Shown in pieces: positions 18,344-26,314 of a stretch of 64,000 nt of DNA. This DNA is from Microbacterium sp. CSI-V (lineage in GTDB: Bacteria; Actinomycetota; Actinomycetes; Actinomycetales; Microbacteriaceae). Each line of letters opens with the position of its first letter. The first letter of the stretch is position 1. The notes beneath the pieces are model-generated. The model saw only the letters and a program-made list of their open reading frames with translations, was not told where the DNA came from and did no database searches. The position numbers and the translations under genes were made by a program. Location: assembly GCF_001984105.1 (NCBI RefSeq), contig NZ_MTQM01000003.1:36709-100708 (forward strand), read 5' to 3'.

Positions 18344-19326
18344 GTTGCGGCGGGCACCGGAGTGGAGTCGGCTGGGACGGTGCCGAACAGCGTGTCGAGG
18401 TCGAGCCGCTCGGTGCCGTTGTCGATCGCGTCCATCGCGAGCATGTGCAGCATCCCGGTGAGATCGCCGATCACGCCTCCGGTTGCGGCATGCAGCTGAC
18501 TGGCGTGGCGCAGCACCGCGCCCTCTTGCTGGCCGATGAGCCCGAGAGAGCTCTCCACGGCGACGAGCAGATCGGCCCAGTTCGCCTTGGCTTTGCCGGA
18601 GTTCTCGAACTTCTGCAGGTGCATGATTTGGAACCGGCTGCTGATCTGCCGACCGCGGGTGCCGTCAAGGAGCCCGCTGGCCTCGACATCCACACCCGCG
18701 TACACGAACGTACCGGGGCACTTCTCCGACAGCTGTTTGAGGGTGTCAGAGGCTTCTCCCATCTGCTTGTACTTCTGGTTGATGTTGTGGATCTCGTCGA
18801 CGATGATCAGCTCGGTTCCGCACGCGGCGATCACGCTCGCGACCGTGTTCATCAGCTCGCCGGTGTTGTAGTGCGGTCGGATCGGGAGACCGAGGAAGTG
18901 CGCGAACTCGCCCAGCATCAGCTTCGGTGAGCACGACGGCGGAACCGAGACGTAGATGACGGGGATCGAGTTGCCGCCGCCGGCGCGGCCGACATCGCGG
19001 CGGCGGCGCTCGAACCGGCGGGCGATGTGCGCGACGGTCGTCGTCTTGCCGATGTTGGGTTCGCCGGAGACGATCACGCCGAGCTTGCCGTGAGACTTGT
19101 ACTGGTTGAGCATCAGGCGCCGCAGGATCTCGGTCTCGATCGCAGCGAACTGCGCCGTGTGCACCACCGGGCCGCGGATCATGAACTGCTTGCGGGCTTC
19201 ACGGTTCATCGCACGATCCGCCGGTGAGAGCGCGTCGAGCTCGGCGCGAGTGATCGGGATGGGCTTGTCGAGGGTCTCGCTGACGAACGCGGACCACCCT
19301 TCCCGCGTGTTGATCGCCTGGGTCAT
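18340..19326 (-). CDS. tnsC: TnsC/TniB-type AAA+ transposition regulator
   Basis: This ATPase polymerises on target DNA and couples TniQ-marked targets to the transposase. The 328-residue protein has Walker A GEPNIGKTT (88-96) and Walker B ELIIVDEIH (172-180), followed by the TniB-type HNINQKYKQMGEASD region. I chose the ATG at 19326, which overlaps the tnsB stop (ATGA); a start at 19341 would add five residues. It lies in the tight tnsA-B-C-tniQ operon. Confidence 0.93.
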   Translation of the reverse strand: MTQAINTREGWSAFVSETLDKPIPITRAELDALSPADRAMNREARKQFMIRGPVVHTAQFAAIETEILRRLMLNQYKSHGKLGVIVSGEPNIGKTTTVAHIARRFERRRRDVGRAGGGNSIPVIYVSVPPSCSPKLMLGEFAHFLGLPIRPHYNTGELMNTVASVIAACGTELIIVDEIHNINQKYKQMGEASDTLKQLSEKCPGTFVYAGVDVEASGLLDGTRGRQISSRFQIMHLQKFENSGKAKANWADLLVAVESSLGLIGQQEGAVLRHASQLHAATGGVIGDLTGMLHMLAMDAIDNGTERLDLDTLFGTVPADSTPVPAAT

Positions 19327-21305
19327 GTCAGCCGCTCCCACACCCCGTCATCGTCCGCGAGGAGCGAGAACCCACCGCCGCGCTCCCAGATCACCTCGTC
19401 GCCGCCGGGCTCGTCCTCGGACTCTTCGCGAGCGACCGTCTTGGAGATGCCCGTCAGGTGCATCGGGTCGCGATCCACCTCCGCCGTGCGAACGGAACGG
19501 TTGCGCTTGTTGCCGGAGCGCACCCACTGAGCCCGCTTCATCCGGTCTGCCAGCTGCGCGGCATCCGATCTCACGGCGCGATCGTGATCCGCATCGACGT
19601 CACGGGAGGCTCGCCAGATGTCGCCGCCCATCGGCTGATCCAGCAGATCGGGGGCGCCGCGGAAAGGCACGAAGTCGCCGTCGTGCTCGACCCAGATGTA
19701 GAGCGGGTTGTTGGGATCGTACCGGATCTGGCAGGGCCGTGTCGCTCCTTCGCCTTGGGCTCCGGCGGCGCGGAGCTCTGGAAGGCGCCGGGACTTGTAG
19801 ACGCGACGCGAGAAGTTGATGCCGTAGTCCTGCAGGGTACAGGTCTTCGATGGCAACAGTCCGATGAAGTCGGCGAGCTCGAAGGGCACGTGGATCTCCG
19901 GCGCCACCCGGCGGTACGCACGGAACATCTCGTTGGGCGTGAGGAAGCGGCCGGGGAGCAATGGGTCGGTGAGCCCGTCGTGTGGTCGGTTCTGCCACTC
20001 GATTGCGACCCAGTCCTCGAGGAGCTCTTGCAGCTGGGCCAGGGCGAGCGCCTCGTCGGTCGGTTCATCTCGGCCCCGCCGTTCGACGCTGCCGCCCGTG
20101 AAGCCTTCCAAATACTGCACGAACCGGGTGACCATCGTCTCGAACGTGCGCTCGACGTGCGGCTTGTCGGTCGGCGTCTGCTTGCTCGCGAAGATCAGAG
20201 AGATCCCCAGCCGTGCGCATCCCAGCCGGAAGGCTTGAGAGCGAAAGATCTTGCCGTTGTCGGTCGTGATCGTCTCGGGGAAGATGTACGGCTGCGCGAG
20301 CCGATGCTGATCCAGCCGATCCTGCTCGATCATGAACTTGCCCGCCCAGGTCGCGGCCACCCGCTCACGTTGCTCGCGGGCACCCGGCGGCCGCCGGTCG
20401 TAGGGGGTCAGCGCCCGAGCGAGGACTCCCGCCAGGTCAGCGCTGTTGGTCGCGATCGCGCGAACCATCGCCGCCAGGATCGAGCGGGTGGCGACATCGT
20501 GGATGATCGTGAGTTCGGCACGGTTGAGACGCCCATCCAGCAGCCGGCAAGGAACGTCGATCACCGTGGAGTCGATCTGCACGTGTTCGCCCGGGCGGAG
20601 GGATCCATGCAACCCGAATGCCCGGCCCGGCTTGTTCGCTTCGGTCTCTCGACGCCTCGCCGATGAACTGAGCTTGCGAGCCGTGGGGTGTGCCGCGATC
20701 AGGCGGTACAGCGTCCGGTCGCTCGGCAGGTCGATGCTCTCACCGAGATCCTCCTCGAGCATCCACTTCACGTTGTCGACGGTGCGAGACCGCGTGCCCG
20801 AGGAGCGTTTCACTCCTGCAGCGCCCAATTGACTCAGGGCGGCCGCGATGCGCGCGTCGACCGAAGGCTTGCGTCCGTTCTGTCGGCGCTTGTCGATGAG
20901 CCCGAGGACGCCCTCGGCGCGGTAGCGCTGGTACTTGCGACGCACGGTCTCCGTCGACACCTGGACGAACGGTGCCATGGCATCGCGAACGTCCTGGAGC
21001 AATGGCTTGAGCTCGGCGCCGGCGTCGACCGCGACCTTCACCGCCTCCAGCTGTTCGACCCAGGCATCCAGCACGCGTCGCTCCGCCTCCGGCAACGCGG
21101 CAATCAACTGAATGTCGGGCGGTTCGCTCGAGAGCGGTCGCACATCGTGCCAGACGACGTCGGGGGCGCGCAGCAGTTCCTCGATGACGACCTCGCGGAC
21201 GAACTCCTCCTCCAGCGATCGCAACACGGCGTGCCGATAGTCGATCGCGATAACGACGAACTCGTGACCGTCCCAGGTGAGGTGTGTTCCGATCCGCGCG
21301 CGCAT
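19323..21305 (-). CDS. tnsB: TnsB/TniA-type DDE transposase
   Basis: This is the recombinase that binds the transposon ends and performs strand transfer. In the 660-residue protein the catalytic triad is D245 (VQIDST), D349 (TTDNG) and E385 (PHVERTFE), with D2-E spacing of 36 as in the family. An N-terminal HTH (STETVRRKYQRYRAEG) precedes an end-binding domain, and a Mu-transposase-like beta-barrel follows. The ATG at 21305 lies two bases after the tnsA stop; the longer open frame to 21503 overlaps tnsA and is not used. Confidence 0.94.
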   Translation of the reverse strand: MRARIGTHLTWDGHEFVVIAIDYRHAVLRSLEEEFVREVVIEELLRAPDVVWHDVRPLSSEPPDIQLIAALPEAERRVLDAWVEQLEAVKVAVDAGAELKPLLQDVRDAMAPFVQVSTETVRRKYQRYRAEGVLGLIDKRRQNGRKPSVDARIAAALSQLGAAGVKRSSGTRSRTVDNVKWMLEEDLGESIDLPSDRTLYRLIAAHPTARKLSSSARRRETEANKPGRAFGLHGSLRPGEHVQIDSTVIDVPCRLLDGRLNRAELTIIHDVATRSILAAMVRAIATNSADLAGVLARALTPYDRRPPGAREQRERVAATWAGKFMIEQDRLDQHRLAQPYIFPETITTDNGKIFRSQAFRLGCARLGISLIFASKQTPTDKPHVERTFETMVTRFVQYLEGFTGGSVERRGRDEPTDEALALAQLQELLEDWVAIEWQNRPHDGLTDPLLPGRFLTPNEMFRAYRRVAPEIHVPFELADFIGLLPSKTCTLQDYGINFSRRVYKSRRLPELRAAGAQGEGATRPCQIRYDPNNPLYIWVEHDGDFVPFRGAPDLLDQPMGGDIWRASRDVDADHDRAVRSDAAQLADRMKRAQWVRSGNKRNRSVRTAEVDRDPMHLTGISKTVAREESEDEPGGDEVIWERGGGFSLLADDDGVWERLT

Positions 21306-21307
21306 CG

Positions 21308-22045
21308 CTATGCCGCCACTGCCGCCGTACTGAGCGAGAGCGGGAGTTCCACGTCTACCCGAAGCCGCCGCCACCAAAGTGCCGAGTAGACGGCGCCCAA
21401 TGGTTCCGCGCATAGGTTCGCGAGTAGTTCCTCCCACTCCCCCAGAGTCCTCTGCTCTCCTTCGGATGCACGGATCCTGGCCGTGGCTGACGCTGAGATC
21501 CAACGGTCGAAGCGATATCCAGAGAGGAAGCGGAGGTTGCGATGCTCAGTTACGGAGATGTCGCTCACGACTTGGTAGCCCCATCCGAGCCGCTCGCAGA
21601 CCTCAGCAGTCATCCGGAACACCTCGGCGTCGTCATCGCCGATGCGCTCGGCAGGTCGGACGTCGACGAGCGCGGCGCTGCCATCGTGATAGCGGACGAA
21701 GAAGTCGGGTGCGTGCTTGCCGGCGCCTTGCGGCCAGTGGATCCACATCGGCTGTGATGCGAGACCCGCTACTCGACGATCACGATCGAGCCGCATGAGA
21801 GCCGCGCGCTCGTACAGCGACTCGAACCACACATGCGAGGCTGTGGTCGCCGCCCAGTAGAAGCCCTCGTAGCTCCGCTTGTGCTGCCACGACGCAGGCA
21901 CCCGCACGACGTCGACCGACTCGAAGGCGACCCCGGCAGCGTCCATCGCGTCACGGCGATCCCGCTTGCCGTCCAGGACCCACTCGAAATCGGCTCGGAC
22001 CGACCCCGCCGTCTGCAACGACCCGCTCACGCTCACTCCTCTCAC
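21308..22045 (-). CDS. tnsA: TnsA-type endonuclease subunit
   Basis: TnsA makes the 5' strand cuts that let Tn7-like elements move by cut-and-paste. The 245-residue protein has the restriction-like core: E75 (WFESLYER), D114 (HAPDFFV) and a VDVRP strand (127-131). Tn7 TnsA has a QxK strand here, so R130 replaces the usual lysine. The GTG at 22045 is the longest start; GTG 22030 has a better spaced GAGGAG. It is first in the operon, next to the transposon end. Confidence 0.85.
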   Translation of the reverse strand: MRGVSVSGSLQTAGSVRADFEWVLDGKRDRRDAMDAAGVAFESVDVVRVPASWQHKRSYEGFYWAATTASHVWFESLYERAALMRLDRDRRVAGLASQPMWIHWPQGAGKHAPDFFVRYHDGSAALVDVRPAERIGDDDAEVFRMTAEVCERLGWGYQVVSDISVTEHRNLRFLSGYRFDRWISASATARIRASEGEQRTLGEWEELLANLCAEPLGAVYSALWWRRLRVDVELPLSLSTAAVAA

Positions 22046-22143
22046 TCGCAGATGTTCAGTTGAGGAAGTGAACCTGACGGCGCCAGAGTACGACTCGCCA
22101 CTCGTCGACCGCTCGACGAGAAGCCGCGTGTCGCAGGCTCGCC

Positions 22144-22234
22144 CACAGAATCAATGGCACGGACGACAGAATCAACGTCCCAGACACAAGATCAATGGCA
22201 CGGACGACAGAATCACTGTCATCGGACACGGACA
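22144..22234. repeat. Transposon end with TnsB-type binding repeats
   Basis: A 25-bp sequence occurs identically at 22150-22174 and 22191-22215. It begins ATCAATGGCACG and ends GACAGAATCA. A partial copy (ACAGAATCA) precedes the first and a GTCATCGGACA stretch follows the second. Read inward on the minus strand it begins TGTCCGATGACAG. Repeated ~20-bp sites behind a TGT...ACA terminus are the hallmark of Tn7-like ends. The exact border (22228 or 22234) is uncertain. The matching far end was not found in the window. Confidence 0.75.
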
Positions 22235-22463
22235 CGCCAATGAGAAATCAGGGCTTGCCTACTTGGCACCTACTTGACAACTGTGTTACGCTCGCCTGCG
22301 TTCGAAGATAAGCGGAGCGAGCGAATCCCAGCAGCAAGAGAGATAGAAGCGAGACGCCTCCCAGACGTTCAAGGGTCGCCAGGTTCACGCCAACTCGCTG
22401 CATACCTCGCATCCGCCAGACGCAAGGTCTCTCCCGGGCTCCACTGAGCCGGGGGTCTCGCGG

Positions 22464-22979
22464 CTACTTCTCGGAGCGGCGCTGCTGCCAGATCTCCGAC
22501 ATGATCTCGCCCTGTCGACGGGCGGCTGTCGGGTCGACGCCCCGAGCGCGCGGCGGTGCCGGCGGGAACGGCTGCCCGTCGTTGAACTCCCGCTCGAGCC
22601 GACCGGCTTCCGCCTCGAGGAGCTCAGCGGCCAGCGCCGACACCGATGCGGCGGCCGGCTGCTCGGCGCGAGTTCCCACCCACGAGGACACGAATCGCTC
22701 GTGCACGGTGAGGGGGATGTAGTACGTGTGGCTCTCGCCGTCGACGCCTCGAGCGCGCGGGCCGAGGGGTGCGGCCGCGATCGAGAACGGCTGCCCGTCG
22801 TTGAACTCGCGCTCGCGCCGGGCGGCCTCCGTCTCGAGCACGGATGCCACCACGGCGCTCAGCGTCGGGTGTTCGCGAGTCGCCCACCATGCGGCCTTCA
22901 GGCGCGCGTGTAGGCCCTTGGGCAGGTAGTAGGTCTTGCCGGCTTTGGCAGCGGTTTGGGGGGAGCCATTGGCGGGCAT
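22464..22979 (-). CDS. Small protein with two tandem DNA-binding-like repeats
   Basis: The 171-residue protein consists of two copies of one module: residues 16-65 (TYYLPKGLHARLKAAWW to EREFNDGQPF) and 85-138 (TYYIPLTVHERFVSSW to LEREFNDGQPF). Each is followed by a PRARGVD linker. Beta-strand, helix, helix spacing suggests a fused ribbon-helix-helix pair, perhaps a ParB-like or repressor protein. The ATG has AAGGAGG ten bases upstream. It is the first plasmid-type gene outside the transposon end. Function is inferred only. Confidence 0.75.
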   Translation of the reverse strand: MPANGSPQTAAKAGKTYYLPKGLHARLKAAWWATREHPTLSAVVASVLETEAARREREFNDGQPFSIAAAPLGPRARGVDGESHTYYIPLTVHERFVSSWVGTRAEQPAAASVSALAAELLEAEAGRLEREFNDGQPFPPAPPRARGVDPTAARRQGEIMSEIWQQRRSEK

Positions 22980-23035
22980 CCGCGCACGGCCTCCTTGCAG
23001 GGAGTCTGGAATTTTCGGATGGACGGATCGGGTTT

Positions 23036-23045
23036 CGTCTTTTTT
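23036..23045. promoter_or_regulatory. Recurrent T-rich 10-mer, copy 1
   Basis: CGTCTTTTTT in the context TTTCGTCTTTTTTCC lies 57 bases upstream of the two-repeat protein gene start at 22979. The same 10-mer recurs at 31146 and 52570, each time upstream of a plasmid gene start. Confidence 0.45.
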
Positions 23046-23141
23046 CCGTGGGGGATCACCAGGATACCGAGCCGACCGCGGATCCCTATGAATCCGCGGC
23101 CGGTGGGGCTGTCGCCTCGATAATTCGAGACCCTCGAACCT

Positions 23142-24317
23142 CTACGAAGAGGGGAAATTCAAGGGGGTGTCGGGCTGCCGGATCTCGACGTGGAAGTGGT
23201 TGCAGCCGTCGGGGAACTGGATGAAGTTCGACAGCATCAGGCTGACGCCGTGATCGGCCCGGCAGTCGGACTGTCCGAGGCCGGCCAGGCCCGCCGGCAT
23301 GTACGGGTTGAGCAGCTGAGCGAGCTTGAGGGAGTTCGAGTCCCATCCGGTGACGCCTCGCCCGTTGAGGACGCTGAAGTCCACGGCCTGGCCCTTCCAG
23401 TGGTACGAGCGGGTGCCGGCGCCGGGGGTCTCTCCGGTGCAGCGGCGGTTGAGCGAGCTCACGGTGACGGTGTCGAAGTGCTGCAGGGTGAAGGTGATGA
23501 TCTGCAGCACGCCGACGTCGATGCGGCAGTCCTGGGACGCGGTGCCGGCGGCCATGTCGCGGATCTGCTGCTCGTGTGCTCCGTAGACGCTGAGACGGCC
23601 GCTGTCGATCGCGGCGACGAGGCCTTGGGCGAGCTGCCTCGCGTCGCCGCCGATGCCGGCGCCGTCGCAGACGATCGAGCCGGACATGCTGTTGATGATC
23701 GTCTCGGCTGCGCCCTCCCACTGGTCGTAAGCGTCGGGGAACGCGCTCACCTGGACCTCCTGGGCCGCCTCTCCGGGGCGCATCGTGTCCCAGCCCTTGA
23801 CGTCGAGCAGGCCACGAGGAGATCCGTGGTTGGGGCCCTTGGGGCCGCCGAAGAACGCGCGGATCGCGTAGTCGGCATCCATGCGCTCTTCGACGCTCCC
23901 CCACCCGGCGCGCTGCTGGAACAGGTTGAGCGAGTCGTGGTCGCTGCCGACGCCCTCGTGCGGGTAGTCGAGCGAGGCGGGGACGGTGGAGTTGGCGAGC
24001 ATCCACAGCTTCGACTCCTGCAGGGCGGTCATCAGTGCGACCTTGAGGCCGGCGGCGGAGACGCCGGCCTGCGTGCCGACGGTGATGATCTTCGCGGCGT
24101 TGGCCAGCTGCTTCTCGTCGAGGGCGAGGGAGTCGCCGCCGCTGGTGGTGACGGTCAGGGCGGTGCCTGCGTCGCCGACCGTGCAGGCGCCGCCGCCGGC
24201 GTTCGCGGAGGCGGCCTGCCCGCCGATGATGGCGAGCAGGCCGAATGCGACTCCGCCGATCAGGACCGCGGGGACGAGGATGGCGGCCGCGATGATCGTG
24301 AGGATGCGGGGGTTCAT
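23142..24317 (-). CDS. Secreted cell-wall hydrolase of the T4SS (VirB1-like, with M15 peptidase-like domain)
   Basis: This probably opens peptidoglycan for the conjugation channel. The 391-residue protein has an N-terminal membrane segment (about 5-30). A transglycosylase-like domain follows (ALMTALQESKLWML to NLFQQRAGWGS). The C-terminal domain has the D-Ala-D-Ala peptidase zinc motifs SYHWKGQAVDF (HxxGxAxD) and NHFHVEI. It abuts the VirB6-like gene, sharing one base. Catalytic activity of the first domain is less certain than the M15 assignment. Confidence 0.78.
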   Translation of the reverse strand: MNPRILTIIAAAILVPAVLIGGVAFGLLAIIGGQAASANAGGGACTVGDAGTALTVTTSGGDSLALDEKQLANAAKIITVGTQAGVSAAGLKVALMTALQESKLWMLANSTVPASLDYPHEGVGSDHDSLNLFQQRAGWGSVEERMDADYAIRAFFGGPKGPNHGSPRGLLDVKGWDTMRPGEAAQEVQVSAFPDAYDQWEGAAETIINSMSGSIVCDGAGIGGDARQLAQGLVAAIDSGRLSVYGAHEQQIRDMAAGTASQDCRIDVGVLQIITFTLQHFDTVTVSSLNRRCTGETPGAGTRSYHWKGQAVDFSVLNGRGVTGWDSNSLKLAQLLNPYMPAGLAGLGQSDCRADHGVSLMLSNFIQFPDGCNHFHVEIRQPDTPLNFPSS

Positions 24318-26314
24318 CAGGCGGCCCTCGCGTCGGCGAGCCGGGCGCGGAAGGCCTCACTGCGGGCGGTGCGGGCGGGGTCCGGTGCCATCCCGCTCAC
24401 GTCATACACACCGTTCACCTCTGGGGCGGGGCGCAGGATGTGGCCGTTGCCGGACTCGTCGACGACGATCCGGCGGGGCGGGACGACGAAGGTAGCCGGC
24501 TGCGCGGGCTGGCTCTGCGGGTGCGGCTTGGGGCCGGCGATAGAGCTCAGGGCCCTGCCGCCGGCCTTCGACGCGACACGGCCGCCGACCTCGAGCGCCG
24601 CGGCGCCGACCAGGCCGGGGACGCCGCCGGCGGCGCCCTTCGCGAGCCTGGTGGCCGTGAACGCGACATCCGCGGTCTTGCCGACCTTCCCGGCGCCCAG
24701 GGCGCGGGGCGCGCCGCCGGAGCTGCCGGAGGGCAGCGGTGCCGGGGCGGGGCCGCCGCCGGTGGGCGGCGGGGTCATCGGGGCCATGGGCGTGACGGGT
24801 CCGCCGGTGTTCGCGCCGCCGGGGCCGAAGAAGTTGATCGAGCGGCCGTCGATGGCGGTCGAGTTGTCGGGGCGGCGCAGCGCGGCCGCGGCGACCGTGG
24901 CACCCATCGACATGATCGCGAGGGCCTTGGTGCCGTCGCGCTGGCTGCCGCTGCTACCGTTCGAGAGGCCGGCGCGGGAGAGGTGGTCGGCGAGGCTCTG
25001 CCCGGCCTTCTTCGCGCGGATCTTCGCACGGATGAGCATCACGATCAGGACGAGCAGGAAGATGCTGGCGAGCATCATCACAGCGACGATCTGGACCCCC
25101 ATGGCGTTGAGGCCGGTGAGGAACGCGACCATGAGCCGCAGCGAGGCGGCCATCAGAACGATCAGGAAGACGATCGTCGCGGCGCCGACGAGCATGCCAC
25201 CCAGCGAGCTCCACAGGGCGTGCCGGTTCACCGGGAGGATGCCCCAGTAGACGTTCCACATCGTCTTCAGGGCGTCGAAGAGGGTCTTGATCGCGGTGCT
25301 GAAGAACAGGACCAGCAGCGCGAGAGGGAAGCCGAAGATGACCATGCCGCCGGGGGCGATCATGAGCGCCGAGATCACCTGCCCGAAGTTCGGGTGTTCG
25401 ACGAAGTTCTTCGCCGACTCGTCGCAGCTGCTGACGGCGTCGCGGACGTCGTTGCCGTTGCTGATGACCGGGGCCTTGGTGAGCATGGTCTCGTCGAACT
25501 TCGCCGCGCACTCGCCCTGCAGGGTGTGGCCGAAGGTGAGCGCCTGCGCGGGGATCTTCACGAACACGTCGACGAGCTGCATGCTGACGGTCTCGGAGAG
25601 CACGTCCTCGGTGTTGAAGTCGACCGTGTCGAGGTCGTCGACCGCGACGGCCGCGGCGAGGGTGTTGCCCCAGCTGCGGGCGGTGTCGAGCGCGCCGCCG
25701 GCACCGGTGAGGGTCGCGACGGGGTTGGCGAGCATCCCGACCGCGAGGAAGGCGAGGAAGGCGGAGATCAGCATCTCGACCCACCCGGAGGCGACCTTCT
25801 TGCCGGTGAGGATCGCGAGGCCCGCGATGCCGGCGGTGATCGACAGGGCGAACGGAATCCAGTTCAGCCGGCCGAGGGCGCTCTGCAGCAGCTCGGCGAG
25901 GGCGTTGAACGGGACGGTGAGCAGCTGCAGCCACTCGAAGCTGATCACCCAGTTGCACAGCCAGATCATCCACGCGAAGGCGCCGATGTGGCCGGTCCAG
26001 ATGAAGTCGAGCGGGGCGGTGACGATCGCCTTCCCGAAGTCGAACACTCCCCCGCGGTCCAGGGGCAGCACGATGTAGTTCGCGAGCGGGATGCCGGCGC
26101 TGTCGTGGATGGAGCCGCCGGGCAGGAACGGCGCGACGATGCCGCTGCCGCCGTCAGCGGCGTGTGCGGCGACGTTGCCGAAGATCATCAGCAGCAGGTC
26201 GAGGGAGAGCACGGTGAGGATGCGCCGCCACCACTTGTGCTCGGCGAACCAGACCCGCGACGACCACAGCAGCCGGGAGACGAGATCGAGCGAGGACAGC
26301 GCGTATCGGATCAT
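24317..26314 (-). CDS. VirB6/TrbL-like conjugal transfer membrane protein
   Basis: The 665-residue polytopic protein has a signal-anchor (WWRRILTVLSLDLLLMIFG) and then at least six membrane segments between about residues 115 and 420. A long Gly/Pro/Ala-rich cytoplasmic tail follows. This architecture fits VirB6/TrbL inner-membrane components of type IV secretion systems. It overlaps the VirB4 ATPase gene by 4 bp and precedes the cell-wall hydrolase. Assignment rests on topology and context. Confidence 0.75.
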   Translation of the reverse strand: MIRYALSSLDLVSRLLWSSRVWFAEHKWWRRILTVLSLDLLLMIFGNVAAHAADGGSGIVAPFLPGGSIHDSAGIPLANYIVLPLDRGGVFDFGKAIVTAPLDFIWTGHIGAFAWMIWLCNWVISFEWLQLLTVPFNALAELLQSALGRLNWIPFALSITAGIAGLAILTGKKVASGWVEMLISAFLAFLAVGMLANPVATLTGAGGALDTARSWGNTLAAAVAVDDLDTVDFNTEDVLSETVSMQLVDVFVKIPAQALTFGHTLQGECAAKFDETMLTKAPVISNGNDVRDAVSSCDESAKNFVEHPNFGQVISALMIAPGGMVIFGFPLALLVLFFSTAIKTLFDALKTMWNVYWGILPVNRHALWSSLGGMLVGAATIVFLIVLMAASLRLMVAFLTGLNAMGVQIVAVMMLASIFLLVLIVMLIRAKIRAKKAGQSLADHLSRAGLSNGSSGSQRDGTKALAIMSMGATVAAAALRRPDNSTAIDGRSINFFGPGGANTGGPVTPMAPMTPPPTGGGPAPAPLPSGSSGGAPRALGAGKVGKTADVAFTATRLAKGAAGGVPGLVGAAALEVGGRVASKAGGRALSSIAGPKPHPQSQPAQPATFVVPPRRIVVDESGNGHILRPAPEVNGVYDVSGMAPDPARTARSEAFRARLADARAA

